A stretch of 64,000 nucleotides of DNA, taken from NCBI RefSeq assembly GCF_009905435.1, contig NZ_JAAAMT010000012.1, positions 1-64,000 of the forward strand, written 5' to 3'. Both the position numbers and the translations under genes were made by a program. The notes under the pieces were generated by a model that did not search any database, was not told the DNA's origin, and saw only the letters and a list, made by a program, of their open reading frames with translations. Origin of the DNA: Pseudomonas sp. R5(2019) (GTDB lineage: Bacteria > Pseudomonadota > Gammaproteobacteria > Pseudomonadales > Pseudomonadaceae). Numbering within the stretch: the first letter of the stretch is position 1; the number at the start of each line of letters is the position of its first letter. Positions 1 to 8,736 of this stretch are shown piece after piece.

Positions 1-151
1 CGCGATGGGCCGCGCAGCGGCCCCTGAGGCCATTGGCATCTGCGATTGAGCCAGCAAGTGCAGATGATTTCAGAATCGCCGGGGCCGCTGCGCAGCCCAT
101 CGCGGCCAGGTCCGCTCCTACACTGGCATTGGGGCTTGCCCGCGATGCTTT
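1..151. repeat. REP/REPIN-type palindrome, cut by window start
   Basis: Positions 1-24 and 81-104 are inverted copies of each other with one mismatch, and both contain the core CGCGATGGGC. A further REP-like half (GCTTGCCCGCGATGC) follows at 134-148. This is the Pseudomonas REP style that sits downstream of genes, here beyond the 3' end of kup. The outer part of the left arm lies outside the window. Confidence 0.7.
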
Positions 152-159
152 TCAGGGCC

Positions 160-2058
160 CTATATCTCCACCTGTGTACCCAACTCGATCACCCGGTTGA
201 GCGGCAGGTTAAAGAAGCGCAGGTTGCCGTTGGCATTCTTCAACAGGAAGGCGAACAACAACCCCCGCCAGCGCGCCATGCCCACCAGCTTCGAGGGGAT
301 GACGGTTTCCCGGCTGAGGAAGTACGTGGTGCGCATAGGGCTGAACTCCAGCGCTTCAAGGTGGCACAGGTTCAAGGCAGCCGGCACGTCTGGCTCATCC
401 ATGAAACCGAAGTGCAGGATCACCCGATAAAAGCCCTCGCCATAGGCTTCGACCTCGAAACGGTTCTGAACCGGAACACGCGGCGAATCTTCGTTCACCA
501 CCGTCAGCAATACCACCTGCTTATGCAGGACCTGGTTGTGCAGCATGTTGTGCAACAACGCATGGGGCACGGCGTCCGCCCGTGCGGTCAGGAACACTGC
601 CGTGCCCTCGACCCGATGCGGAGGCTGCACGCGAATACTGCCGATAAAGATCGGCAAGGGCAGGCTGCCCTCGTCGATGCGGTCCACCAACACCTGTTTG
701 CCGCGCTTCCAGGTGGTCATCAGCACAAACAACGCGATACCCGCCAATATCGGAAAGGCACCGCCTTGAAAGATCTTCGGCACGTTGGCCGTGAAAAACA
801 ACGCGTCGACGAACAGAAAGCCCAAGAGGATTGGCACCGCAAAAATCGGCGGCCACTTCCATAACAGCAACATCACCGCCGACACCAGAATGGTGGTGAT
901 CAGCATGGTACCGGTCACCGCCACGCCGTAGGCCGATGCCAGCGCGCCCGACGACTCAAAGCCCAGCACCAGCAAAATGACACCCACCATCAGCGACCAG
1001 TTCACCGCGCCGATATAGATCTGGCCCTGCTCGGCGCTGGAGGTGTGCTGGATATGCATACGGGGTACATAGCCCAGCTGGATCGCCTGCCGAGTCAAGG
1101 AAAAGGCCCCGGATATCACCGCCTGAGAAGCAATCACCGTGGCCAGCGTCGACAGGCCGACCAAAGGTACCAGCGCCCAACCGGGGGCCAGCAGATAGAA
1201 CGGGTTGCGTGCCGCGTCAGGGTTTTCCAGCAGCAACGCCCCCTGACCGAAATAGTTCAACACCAGCGCCGGCAGCACCAGGGCGAACCAGGCACGGGCG
1301 ATCGGCTTGCGCCCAAAGTGCCCCATGTCGGCGTACAGCGCCTCGGCGCCCGTCAACGCCAGTACCACGGCACCGAGGATCGCCACGCCCATGCCGGGGT
1401 GAACAATGAAAAAGCGCACCGCCCACATCGGGTTAAAGGCATACAACACCTCGGCATGCTGGACGATGCCATGCACCCCCAGCGCTGCCAGCACCCCGAA
1501 CCAGGCGACCATGACCGGCCCGAACAGAATGCCGATGCGAGCCGTACCGTGGCGCTGGATCAAGAACAGCGCTACCAGCACCACCAGCGACACCGGGATA
1601 ACCCAGTGATCGATACCCTCAAACGCCAGCCCCAGGCCCTCGACTGCCGACAGCACCGATATCGCCGGGGTGATCATGCTGTCGCCGTAAAACAACGCAG
1701 CGCCGAACAAGCCAAACACCACCAGCAGCGTCTGCAACCGCGGATAAGCCGTCGACGCCCGTCGCGCAAGCGCGGTCAGGGCCATGATCCCACCCTCGCC
1801 CTGGTTGTCGGCGCGCAGGATAAACAGCACGTACTTGACCGAAACCACCCAGATCAACGACCACAGGATCAGCGACAGAATCCCCAGCACGCCGTCGTGA
1901 TTGACAGGCACGCCATACTCACCGGAAAACACTTCCTTGAGGGTGTACAACGGGCTGGTACCGATATCGCCGTACACCACCCCAACTGCCGCCACCAGCA
2001 TGCTCAATGGCTTGGCCGTCGAATGCTCGTTAGCCACCTGACTACTCGCCTGAGCCAT
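160..2058 (-). CDS. kup: Low-affinity potassium uptake protein Kup
   Basis: This is an inner-membrane K+ importer of the KUP/HAK/KT family, probably working as a K+/H+ symporter. The protein has 632 residues, the usual length. The N-terminal motif [15 protein letters not shown] is diagnostic, and about twelve hydrophobic segments are followed by a soluble C-terminal region of roughly 150 residues. Two ATG codons stand in tandem (2061 and 2058). The second is preferred because the purine run AGGGGGG gives it a better ribosome-binding distance. The gene is divergent from rimO, with about 270 bp between the two starts. A REP palindrome follows its 3' end. An open frame upstream to 2127 exists but has no homology-like content. 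Confidence 0.95.
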   Translation of the reverse strand: MAQASSQVANEHSTAKPLSMLVAAVGVVYGDIGTSPLYTLKEVFSGEYGVPVNHDGVLGILSLILWSLIWVVSVKYVLFILRADNQGEGGIMALTALARRASTAYPRLQTLLVVFGLFGAALFYGDSMITPAISVLSAVEGLGLAFEGIDHWVIPVSLVVLVALFLIQRHGTARIGILFGPVMVAWFGVLAALGVHGIVQHAEVLYAFNPMWAVRFFIVHPGMGVAILGAVVLALTGAEALYADMGHFGRKPIARAWFALVLPALVLNYFGQGALLLENPDAARNPFYLLAPGWALVPLVGLSTLATVIASQAVISGAFSLTRQAIQLGYVPRMHIQHTSSAEQGQIYIGAVNWSLMVGVILLVLGFESSGALASAYGVAVTGTMLITTILVSAVMLLLWKWPPIFAVPILLGFLFVDALFFTANVPKIFQGGAFPILAGIALFVLMTTWKRGKQVLVDRIDEGSLPLPIFIGSIRVQPPHRVEGTAVFLTARADAVPHALLHNMLHNQVLHKQVVLLTVVNEDSPRVPVQNRFEVEAYGEGFYRVILHFGFMDEPDVPAALNLCHLEALEFSPMRTTYFLSRETVIPSKLVGMARWRGLLFAFLLKNANGNLRFFNLPLNRVIELGTQVEI

Positions 2059-2214
2059 CATCCCCCCTGGAACCAAGCTCCGGGCTTGCGCCAAATTGAC
2101 GAAAAACCTGCGTCTGCGCGCGCGCAACCCGCTTTATCACCGCAGGTCAAAATCCACTGCGGCTCAACGCGTCGAAGCATAGCGCAGCACTCGTCGTATT
2201 TCCCCGTTTAAAGC

Positions 2215-2243
2215 TGGTCAAGCGCGCTGTCGGCCGCTAGAAT
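2215..2243 (+). promoter_or_regulatory. Predicted sigma-70 promoter of rimO
   Basis: TGGTCA (2215-2220) and TAGAAT (2238-2243) are separated by 17 bp, about 90 bp upstream of the rimO start. The match is good for the -10 box and fair for the -35 box. This is a prediction from consensus only. Confidence 0.5.
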
Positions 2244-2331
2244 TGCGCACTTTTTGACCAGAGGCGCTCGCAGCGCCCGCCAGGGCAGTTACGTTCACTG
2301 CGCAACTGCTCCTTCAACACCGAGGTTAGCC

Positions 2332-3669
2332 ATGTCCACCGTCCCTACGCCTGCCGCCCCAAAGGTTGGCTTCGTTTCCCTGGGCTGCCCAAAAGCCCTG
2401 GTCGATTCCGAGCGCATCCTTACGCAACTGCGCATGGAAGGCTATGAAGTCGTCCCCACCTATCAGGATGCCGACGTCGTGGTGGTCAACACCTGCGGCT
2501 TTATCGACTCCGCCAAGGCCGAATCTCTCGAGGTGATCGGCGAAGCCATCGCCGAGAACGGCCGCGTGATCGTGACCGGCTGCATGGGCGTGGAAGAAAG
2601 CGCCATTCGCGACGTTCACCCCAGCGTGCTGTCGGTCACCGGCCCTCAGCAATACGAACAAGTGGTCAATGCCGTCCATGAAGTGGTACCGCCACGCCAG
2701 GACCATAACCCGCTGATCGATCTGGTGCCGCCGCAGGGGATCAAGCTGACCCCGCGCCACTACGCGTACCTGAAGATTTCCGAAGGCTGCAACCACAGCT
2801 GCTCGTTCTGCATCATCCCGTCCATGCGCGGCAAGCTGGTCAGCCGCCCGGTAGGTGACGTGTTGAGCGAGGCCGAGCGCCTGGTCAAGGCCGGTGTCAA
2901 GGAACTGCTGGTGATTTCCCAGGACACCAGCGCCTACGGCGTCGACGTCAAGTACAAGACCGACTTCTGGAACGGCCAGCCGGTGAAAACCCGCATGCTG
3001 GAGCTTTGCCAGGCGCTCAGCACCCTGGGCGTCTGGGTGCGCCTGCACTACGTCTACCCGTACCCGAACGTCGACGACGTGATCCCGCTGATGGCGGCCG
3101 GCAAGATCCTGCCGTACCTGGATATCCCCTTCCAGCACGCCAGCCCCAAGGTTCTGAAGGCGATGAAGCGCCCGGCCTTCGAAGACAAGACCCTGGCACG
3201 AATCAAGAATTGGCGCGAACAGTGCCCGGACCTGATCATCCGCTCCACCTTCATCGTCGGCTTCCCTGGCGAAACCGAAGAAGACTTCCAGTACCTGCTG
3301 GACTGGCTGACCGAGGCCCAGCTCGACCGCGTCGGCTGCTTCCAGTACTCGCCGGTTGAAGGCGCACCGGCCAACGATTTGAACCTGGACGTGGTCCCGG
3401 ATGACGTCAAGCAGGACCGCTGGGACCGCTTCATGGCGCACCAGCAGGCCATCAGCGCCGCACGCCTGCAGATGAAGATCGGCAAGGACATCGAAGTGCT
3501 GATCGACGAAGTCGACGAACAAGGCGCTGTCGGCCGCTGCTTCTTCGATGCCCCCGAGATCGACGGTAACGTCTTCATCGGCGGCGACAACAACCTCAAG
3601 CCGGGCGACAAGGTCTGGTGCCGGGTAACGGATGCCGACGAATATGACCTGTGGGCTGAAGTGATCTGA
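2332..3669 (+). CDS. rimO: Ribosomal protein S12 methylthiotransferase RimO
   Basis: RimO is a radical-SAM enzyme that adds a methylthio group to an aspartate of ribosomal protein S12. The 445-residue protein shows the three-part methylthiotransferase layout. The N-terminal UPF0004 domain carries cluster cysteines C19, C55 and C84. The radical-SAM core has the CxxxCxxC motif at C153, C157 and C160 ([10 protein letters not shown]). A C-terminal TRAM domain starts at about residue 375. The ATG at 2332 begins the family-typical sequence [21 protein letters not shown]. An in-frame extension back to 2254 is not supported. It has its own predicted promoter and is followed by a REPIN. Confidence 0.96.
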   Translation: MSTVPTPAAPKVGFVSLGCPKALVDSERILTQLRMEGYEVVPTYQDADVVVVNTCGFIDSAKAESLEVIGEAIAENGRVIVTGCMGVEESAIRDVHPSVLSVTGPQQYEQVVNAVHEVVPPRQDHNPLIDLVPPQGIKLTPRHYAYLKISEGCNHSCSFCIIPSMRGKLVSRPVGDVLSEAERLVKAGVKELLVISQDTSAYGVDVKYKTDFWNGQPVKTRMLELCQALSTLGVWVRLHYVYPYPNVDDVIPLMAAGKILPYLDIPFQHASPKVLKAMKRPAFEDKTLARIKNWREQCPDLIIRSTFIVGFPGETEEDFQYLLDWLTEAQLDRVGCFQYSPVEGAPANDLNLDVVPDDVKQDRWDRFMAHQQAISAARLQMKIGKDIEVLIDEVDEQGAVGRCFFDAPEIDGNVFIGGDNNLKPGDKVWCRVTDADEYDLWAEVI

Positions 3670-3695
3670 TTCGGCTCTGGATCGCGCTGGTTTCC

Positions 3696-3754
3696 TCGCG
3701 GGCAAGCCTTGCTCCCACACCCCTCGCGGATGTGGGAGCAAGGCTTGCCCGCGA
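3696..3754. repeat. Perfect 24-bp REP inverted pair (REPIN)
   Basis: Arms 3696-3719 and 3731-3754 are perfectly complementary over 24 bp around an 11-nt loop. The core is GGCAAGCCTTGCTCCCACA. This is the classical pseudomonad REP sequence in its paired form, between the rimO stop and the next gene. As RNA it would form a strong hairpin that could protect the rimO 3' end. Confidence 0.9.
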
Positions 3755-3828
3755 TGCTTTTAGTGGCGCACTGTTTTGATGCCATCTATCGTCCCTGGTC
3801 AATGGACAACAGGAGGAGAACATCTGGC

Positions 3829-4299
3829 ATGCGCCACTACCCGGTCGTGCAAACCCCACGGCAAAGCGACTACGACGAATTGACCGAGGTCTGGGAGGCC
3901 TCGGTACGCGCCACCCATGACTTTTTACCGGACGGCTATATCACCGTGTTGCGCGGCCTCGTCCGTGAGCAGTACCTGGATGCGGTCATGCTGATCTGTT
4001 GCAAGGACGCGCGCCAGCGCATCACAGGCTTCGCCGGCATTGCCGCCGGCAAGATCGAAATGCTCTTCGTGGCCCCTGAGCATCGTGGCCAAGGTATCGG
4101 CCAAGCGCTGCTGCAATACGCCGTCAAGCACCTGAACGCCAGCGAACTGGACGTAAACGAGCAGAACACCCAGGCCCGCGGCTTCTACGCCAAACTGGGC
4201 TTCGAAGAAATCGGCCGCTCGGAAACCGACGGCATGGGCCAACCCTTCCCCTTGCTGCACCTGCGCCTGACTCGCTCTTGCGGCCTCAACCCGGGCTGA
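3829..4299 (+). CDS. GNAT family N-acetyltransferase
   Basis: This is a 156-residue single-domain GCN5-related acetyltransferase. The acetyl-CoA binding motif A is visible as LFVAPEHRGQGIGQALLQYA, with the R/Q-x-x-G-x-G/A signature at about residues 85-98. A typical N-QARGFYAKLGFEEIGRSE motif B follows. The substrate cannot be read from the sequence. The start at 3829 has a strong ribosome-binding site (AGGAGGAGA at 3811-3819). The upstream extension to 3709 runs through the REPIN and is rejected. The gene stands alone between the REPIN and a pseudouridine-synthase-like gene. Confidence 0.88.
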   Translation: MRHYPVVQTPRQSDYDELTEVWEASVRATHDFLPDGYITVLRGLVREQYLDAVMLICCKDARQRITGFAGIAAGKIEMLFVAPEHRGQGIGQALLQYAVKHLNASELDVNEQNTQARGFYAKLGFEEIGRSETDGMGQPFPLLHLRLTRSCGLNPG

Positions 4300-4380
4300 A
4301 ACCACCACCGTCGAATGTTGCCGGGATAAACCGGCGCCAGGCGGTTACAATGTCATCCTTTTCTTGTAACGGCCTTGCAC

Positions 4381-5091
4381 ATGACAGACCCCATCCGCCT
4401 TTCAAAACGCCTCATCGAACTGACTGGCTGCTCGCGCCGGGAGGCCGAACTGTACATCGAGGGTGGCTGGGTCTCGGTGGATGGCGTGGTCATCGACGAA
4501 CCGCAGTTCAAGGTCGGCGACCAGAAGGTCGAGCTGGCGGCCGGCGCCCAGGCGGTTGCACCCGAGCCTGTGACGCTGCTGCTCAACCAGCCTGCCGATC
4601 AAACCAGCGACAGCGCCCTGCCCGGCATCACCGCCGAGACGCTGGCAGAAGAGCACCGCTATGGCCGTCGCCCGCTCAAGGGGCACTTTGCCCGCCTGGC
4701 CTGCGCCGCGCCTTTGCAAGCAGGCGCCAATGGGCTACAGATCTTTACTCAGGACTGGCGGATCGTACGCAAGCTCACCGACGACATCGCCAAGCTTGAA
4801 CAGGAATACGTGGTTGAAGTCGGTGGCGAAATCGCCGAGCACGGCCTTAACCGCCTGAATCATGGCGTGAAGTGGAAAGGCCGCGAGCTGCCGCCGGTCA
4901 AGGCCAGCTGGCAGAACGAAACCCGCCTGCGCATGGCCATGAAGAACCCGGCTCCAGGCCTGATCGCCCAGCTGTGCGCCAGCGTTGGCCTGACCGTCGT
5001 GTCGATGCGCCGCATCCGCGTCGGTGGCGTGTCCATGGGCAAGCTGCCGCTGGGCCAGTGGCGCTACCTGTCCGCCAAGGAAAAGTTCTAA
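4381..5091 (+). CDS. S4-domain RsuA/RluF-like pseudouridine synthase homologue, catalytic Asp not found
   Basis: This 236-residue protein has an N-terminal S4 RNA-binding domain (SKRLIELTGCSRREAELYIEG, residues 8-28) followed by an RsuA/RluF-type fold. In active family members the motif GRLDxDxxGLLxLTND supplies the catalytic Asp. Here the aligned stretch is PLQAGANGLQIFTQD (residues 111-125), so Gln113 stands where that Asp belongs. Other fold motifs (EQEYVVEVGGE, and VSMRRIRVGGVSMGKL near the C-terminus) are kept. It probably still binds rRNA, but catalysis is doubtful. The ATG at 4381 starts the S4 domain cleanly. A TTG two codons upstream is the only near alternative. A YehS-like gene follows 54 bp downstream. 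Confidence 0.85.
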   Translation: MTDPIRLSKRLIELTGCSRREAELYIEGGWVSVDGVVIDEPQFKVGDQKVELAAGAQAVAPEPVTLLLNQPADQTSDSALPGITAETLAEEHRYGRRPLKGHFARLACAAPLQAGANGLQIFTQDWRIVRKLTDDIAKLEQEYVVEVGGEIAEHGLNRLNHGVKWKGRELPPVKASWQNETRLRMAMKNPAPGLIAQLCASVGLTVVSMRRIRVGGVSMGKLPLGQWRYLSAKEKF

Positions 5092-5145
5092 CCCCCCCTT
5101 TCTTCGACGTCGCCAACCGGCGGCGCGCTTTCTCAGGATTCGACC

Positions 5146-5610
5146 ATGATTCACAACGATGTACTGCGCAGCGTGCGCTACATGCTCAACCTCAACGACA
5201 AGCAAATGACCGACATCATCAAGCTGACCGGCTTCGAGGCCGATCAGGCCGATGTCACAAGCTTCGTGAAGAAAGAGGAAGAAGAAGGCTTCGCCCACTG
5301 CCCGGACGAACTGATGGCGCACTTCCTGGACGGCCTGGTGACCTTCAAGCGCGGCAAGGACGACAGCCGTCCACCGGTGCCGGTCGAGCTGCCAGTGACC
5401 AACAACATCATCCTGAAAAAGCTGCGTGTGGCCTTCGAGCTGAAAGAAGAAGACCTGACGGCCATCCTCAAGTCGGTGGACTTCCCCGTCTCCAAGCCCG
5501 AACTGAGCGCGCTGTTCCGCAAGGCCGGCCACAACAACTACCGCGCCTGTGGCGACCAGCTGTTGCGCAACTTCCTCAAGGGCTTGGCCCAGCGCGTACG
5601 CCCTGGTTGA
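5146..5610 (+). CDS. DUF1456 family protein (YehS-like)
   Basis: This is a 154-residue cytoplasmic protein made of two related helical repeats. Residues 3-70 contain NDVLRSVRYMLNLNDKQMTDI and residues 85-150 contain NNIILKKLRVAFELKEEDLTAI. This tandem layout is that of DUF1456 (E. coli YehS), whose function is unknown. It lies between a pseudouridine-synthase-like gene and trmO, with only 2 nt before the trmO start, so the three are probably co-transcribed. No membrane segment or signal peptide is visible. Confidence 0.88.
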   Translation: MIHNDVLRSVRYMLNLNDKQMTDIIKLTGFEADQADVTSFVKKEEEEGFAHCPDELMAHFLDGLVTFKRGKDDSRPPVPVELPVTNNIILKKLRVAFELKEEDLTAILKSVDFPVSKPELSALFRKAGHNNYRACGDQLLRNFLKGLAQRVRPG

Positions 5611-5612
5611 CC

Positions 5613-6311
5613 ATGAACCACAGCGTCTCGCCGATCGGTATCGTGCATTCCTGCTTCAAGGAAAAGTTCGCCATCCCGCGCCAGCCTCAGCTGGCACCAG
5701 CGGCGCGGGGCGTGCTGGAATTGCTGCCGCCGTTCAATCAGGGCGATGCGGTACAAGGGCTGGAACAGGTCAGCCATGTCTGGCTGCTGTTCCTGTTCCA
5801 TCAAGCCCTGGAAGACAAGCCACGGCTGAAGGTGCGCCCGCCGCGCCTGGGCGGCAACAAATCCATGGGCGTGTTCGCCACCCGTGCCACCCATCGCCCC
5901 AATGGCATCGGCCAATCGGTGGTCAAGCTCGAGCGTGTTGAAGCAGACCGTTTGTGGCTGTCGGGCATCGACTTGCTCGACGGCACCCCGGTGCTGGACA
6001 TCAAGCCTTACGTGCCTTATGCCGACAGCGTCGAGGATGCCTTCAATGGGATCGCCAGCGCTGCTCCAGCACTGATTGCAGTGCGATGGAGCGATGAGGC
6101 GCTGGTGCAGGCCCAGGTTCATGCACAACGTCTTGGCGAGCCGCTGGTGGCCTTGATCGAGCAGTGCCTGGCGCAGGACCCCCGCCCGGCCTACCAGACG
6201 CCCGCGCCTGAACGTCAATACGGCGCCTGCTTCTGGGATGTGGACGTGCGCTGGCACTATCCAGCCCCGGACACCATCACCGTGTTGACGGTAGTGCCGG
6301 CAGCAGCCTGA
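5613..6311 (+). CDS. trmO: tRNA (t6A37-N6)-methyltransferase TrmO
   Basis: TrmO (TsaA/YaeB family) methylates N6 of threonylcarbamoyladenosine at position 37 of certain tRNAs, making m6t6A, with S-adenosylmethionine as donor. The 232-residue protein shows the N-terminal beta-barrel domain with the family motif GVFATRATHRPNGIGQSVVKL at about residues 88-108 and DIKPYVPYAD near residue 130. The ATG at 5613 lies 2 nt after the yehS-like stop, indicating translational coupling. A longer in-frame stretch upstream overlaps the neighbouring genes and is not coding. The 598-bp gap that follows holds a large palindrome and a terminator. Confidence 0.93.
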   Translation: MNHSVSPIGIVHSCFKEKFAIPRQPQLAPAARGVLELLPPFNQGDAVQGLEQVSHVWLLFLFHQALEDKPRLKVRPPRLGGNKSMGVFATRATHRPNGIGQSVVKLERVEADRLWLSGIDLLDGTPVLDIKPYVPYADSVEDAFNGIASAAPALIAVRWSDEALVQAQVHAQRLGEPLVALIEQCLAQDPRPAYQTPAPERQYGACFWDVDVRWHYPAPDTITVLTVVPAAA

Positions 6312-6444
6312 AAACGCCCTGGGGTCCTGGCTCCTGGCTCCTGAAGGGACGATCCGCGGTGCCTGGGCTTTTTGCGTACAGAAGATCAAAAGCTAGAGCA
6401 AGAACCTTTTATGCCTGCGCCACCGCGATCTCCCGCCCTACAAG

Positions 6445-6786
6445 CAAAGCTGACAACCCCAATCTCACAGGCCATGGCACGTTGCAACAAATGTGGGAGC
6501 GGATTTATCCGCGAAGCGCCGCGCGGGCGGCGCGCGATCTCAAGAACAATGAAAAACCAAGGCAGACACCTCCCACGGCTCATGCGATCTGCTGGCAGCC
6601 CTCCTCGCCTCCCCCATCAGAATGAAGAGGGTTGCCTGAGGACCGTATCAAGGCTTCCAAGTGCTTGCCTTGGGTTTTCCGGCGCTGCCGAAATCGAGCG
6701 CCGCCCGCGCGGCGCTTCGCGGATAAATCCGCTCCCACATTTGTTGCAACGTACCATGGCCTGTGAATTTGGAGTTGCCAGCCTTG
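6445..6786. repeat. 342-bp imperfect palindrome with 96-nt arms containing REP cores
   Basis: Positions 6445-6540 and 6691-6786 are inverted copies differing at 8 of 96 positions by my alignment. They surround a 150-nt centre (6541-6690). Each arm holds a REP-like core (GTGGGAGCGGATTTATCCGC) followed by a GC-rich block, plus about 50 nt of non-REP flank (including ACGTTGCAACAAATGTGGG). Weaker inverted similarity continues inward (AAAACC-AAGGCA on both sides), so the unit looks like two copies of a roughly 170-bp element placed tail to tail. No convincing gene lies inside. It occupies most of the 598-bp gap between trmO and fpr. Confidence 0.85.
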
Positions 6787-6849
6787 TTTGTTCGGCTTTA
6801 GATCTGTGTGGTTTCGGTGTGGCTATCCCGCAATTGCGCGATGAACCAT

Positions 6850-6891
6850 AAAAAAACGCCCGATCAAGCCGTATTGAGCGGGCGTTTTTTT
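6850..6891. terminator. Bidirectional terminator between trmO and fpr
   Basis: A run of seven A and ACGCCCG pair with CGGGCGT and a run of seven T, around an inner TCAA/TTGA stem with one mismatch. The tracts on both sides let it work for fpr on the minus strand, whose stop is 18 nt away, and for plus-strand readthrough from trmO. Confidence 0.9.
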
Positions 6892-6909
6892 GTCAGCTTA
6901 TTTCGTGGA

Positions 6910-7689
6910 TTATTTTTCCACGAAAGCGCGTTCGATCAGGTAATCACCTGGCTCACGCATCCGCTTGGACACTTTAAGACCGAAGCTGTCGAGTACCTCG
7001 CTGGTTTCATCGAGCATGCTCGGGCTACCGCAAATCATTGCACGGTCATCCTGAGGGTTGATCGGCGGCAGACCGATGTCGCTGAACAGCTTGCCGCTGC
7101 GCATCAGATCGGTCAGGCGGCCCTGGTTCTCGAACGGTTCGCGGGTCACGGTCGGGTAGTAGATCAGCTTGTCACGCAATGCGTCGCCAAAAAACTCGTT
7201 CTGCGGCAGGTGCTCGGTGATGAACTCGCGGTAGGCGACCTCGTTGACGTAGCGAACGCCGTGGACCAGGATCACTTTTTCAAAGCGCTCGTAGGTTTCC
7301 GGGTCCTGGATGACGCTCATGAACGGTGCCAGGCCAGTACCGGTGCTGAGCAGGTACAGGTGTTTGCCCGGGTTCAGGTCGTCAAGCACCAGGGTGCCGG
7401 TAGGCTTCTTGCTGATGATGATTTCATCGCCTTCCTTCAGGTGCTGCAACTGCGAAGTCAGCGGGCCATCCGGCACCTTGATGCTGAAGAACTCCAGATG
7501 CTCTTCCCAGTTAGGGCTGGCGATCGAGTAGGCGCGCATGAGTGGGCGGCCATTGTCTTGTTGCAGCCCGATCATCACGAACTGGCCGTTCTCGAAGCGC
7601 AGGCCCGGGTCGCGGGTGCACTTGAAGCTGAACAGGGTGTCGTTCCAGTGATGGACACTGAGGACACGTTCGTGGTTCATGTTGCTCAT
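6910..7689 (-). CDS. fpr: Ferredoxin-NADP+ reductase Fpr
   Basis: This is a 259-residue flavoprotein that moves electrons between NADPH and ferredoxin or flavodoxin, supporting Fe-S repair and oxidative-stress defence. The FAD-binding motif RAYSIASPN lies at about residues 52-60. The NADP-binding region has LLSTGTGLAPFMSVI (about 113-127) and CGSPSML near residue 222, and the chain ends FVEK as in the bacterial Fpr subclass. An AGGAG ribosome-binding site stands 8 nt before the ATG. It is divergent from the LysR gene finR, which is known in Pseudomonas to activate it. Confidence 0.96.
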   Translation of the reverse strand: MSNMNHERVLSVHHWNDTLFSFKCTRDPGLRFENGQFVMIGLQQDNGRPLMRAYSIASPNWEEHLEFFSIKVPDGPLTSQLQHLKEGDEIIISKKPTGTLVLDDLNPGKHLYLLSTGTGLAPFMSVIQDPETYERFEKVILVHGVRYVNEVAYREFITEHLPQNEFFGDALRDKLIYYPTVTREPFENQGRLTDLMRSGKLFSDIGLPPINPQDDRAMICGSPSMLDETSEVLDSFGLKVSKRMREPGDYLIERAFVEK

Positions 7690-7761
7690 GTACGGGGCTC
7701 CTGAAGAAAAACGCGGCGCTGAGCGAGAGCGCGATTGTGCCGTAGTTTAGAGGCAGTGAGA

Positions 7762-7789
7762 ATATCTGTTAAATGGATTATTAAGATAT
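7762..7789. promoter_or_regulatory. Candidate FinR operator in the fpr-finR gap
   Basis: ATATCT (7762-7767) and AGATAT (7784-7789) form an inverted repeat spaced by 16 nt in an AT-rich stretch just upstream of finR, within the 120-bp divergent region. The position suits a LysR-type regulator that controls fpr and itself. The spacing is longer than the classical T-N11-A box, so this remains a suggestion. Confidence 0.4.
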
Positions 7790-7809
7790 AGGTTATCGGT
7801 TATATAGAT

Positions 7810-8736
7810 ATGCGATTTACTTTACGTCAGCTTCAGGTGTTCGTCGCCGTTGCCCAGCAGGAAAGCGTCTCACGTGCCGCCGGCATGCTGGCATTATCGC
7901 AGTCGGCCGCGAGCACCTCTATTACCGAACTCGAACGCCAGTCGAGCTGCCAACTCTTCGACCGCGCCGGCAAACGCCTGAGCCTCAACGCCTTGGGCCA
8001 TCAACTGCTGCCGCAGGCGGTGGCCCTGCTCGACCAGGCCAAGGAAATCGAAGACCTGCTTAACGGCAAGTCCGGTTTCGGCTCCCTGGCCGTGGGCGCG
8101 ACCTTGACCATTGGCAACTACCTGGCAACCCTGCTGATCGGCAGCTTCATGCAGCTGCACCCGGAAAGCCAGATCAAGCTGCACGTGCAGAACACCGCTC
8201 ATATTGTGCAGCAGGTGGCCCACTATGAAATTGATCTGGGTCTGATCGAGGGCGATTGCAACCACACCGACCTTGAAGTGCAGCCCTGGGTCGAGGATGA
8301 GCTGGTGGTGTTCTGCGCACCGCAACACCCCCTCGCCAACCGCGCCAGCGTGGATATGGAGACCTTGACCCGCGAGGCATGGATACTGCGCGAACAGGGC
8401 TCCGGTACGCGCCTGACCTTCGACCAGGCCATGCGACATCATCGCAATTCACTGAATATTCGTCTGGAGCTGGAACACACCGAGGCCATCAAGCGCGCGG
8501 TAGAGTCGGGCCTTGGCATCGGCTGCATTTCGCGCCTGGCCCTGCGCGATGCCTTTCGCCGGGGCAGCCTGGTGCCGGTGGAAACCCCGGAGCTGGATCT
8601 GGCCCGGCAGTTTTATTTCATTTGGCACAAACAGAAATACCAGACCTCGGCCATGCGCGAGTTTCTCGAACTTTGCCGCGCCTTCACCGCCGGTGTCAGG
8701 CGCAGCGACGAGATCGTCCTGCCGAGTATCGCTTAA
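7810..8736 (+). CDS. finR: LysR-type regulator FinR
   Basis: This is a 308-residue LysR-family transcription factor. The N-terminal winged helix (LRQLQVFVAVAQQESVSRAAGMLALSQ onward, residues 5-60) is followed by a periplasmic-binding-protein-like effector domain from about residue 90. Its divergent position next to fpr matches FinR of P. putida, the activator of fpr under superoxide stress. The symbol rests on that synteny and on the family. Its TAA stop overlaps the dgkA stop on the other strand through the shared palindrome TTAA (8733-8736). Confidence 0.85.
   Translation: MRFTLRQLQVFVAVAQQESVSRAAGMLALSQSAASTSITELERQSSCQLFDRAGKRLSLNALGHQLLPQAVALLDQAKEIEDLLNGKSGFGSLAVGATLTIGNYLATLLIGSFMQLHPESQIKLHVQNTAHIVQQVAHYEIDLGLIEGDCNHTDLEVQPWVEDELVVFCAPQHPLANRASVDMETLTREAWILREQGSGTRLTFDQAMRHHRNSLNIRLELEHTEAIKRAVESGLGIGCISRLALRDAFRRGSLVPVETPELDLARQFYFIWHKQKYQTSAMREFLELCRAFTAGVRRSDEIVLPSIA

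Noticed and set aside
6372..6412. A short motif similar to one near 18472 (GATCAAAAGCTAGAGCAAGA versus GATCAAGAGCAAGAGCA)
   Set aside because: It is probably a degenerate common intergenic repeat of Pseudomonas. Two imperfect copies are too little evidence for a defined element.
6359..6851. Short plus- and minus-strand frames inside the large palindrome (up to 159 codons)
   Set aside because: They are translations of REP arms, and the same arm gives similar peptides on both strands. They are repeat artefacts, not genes.
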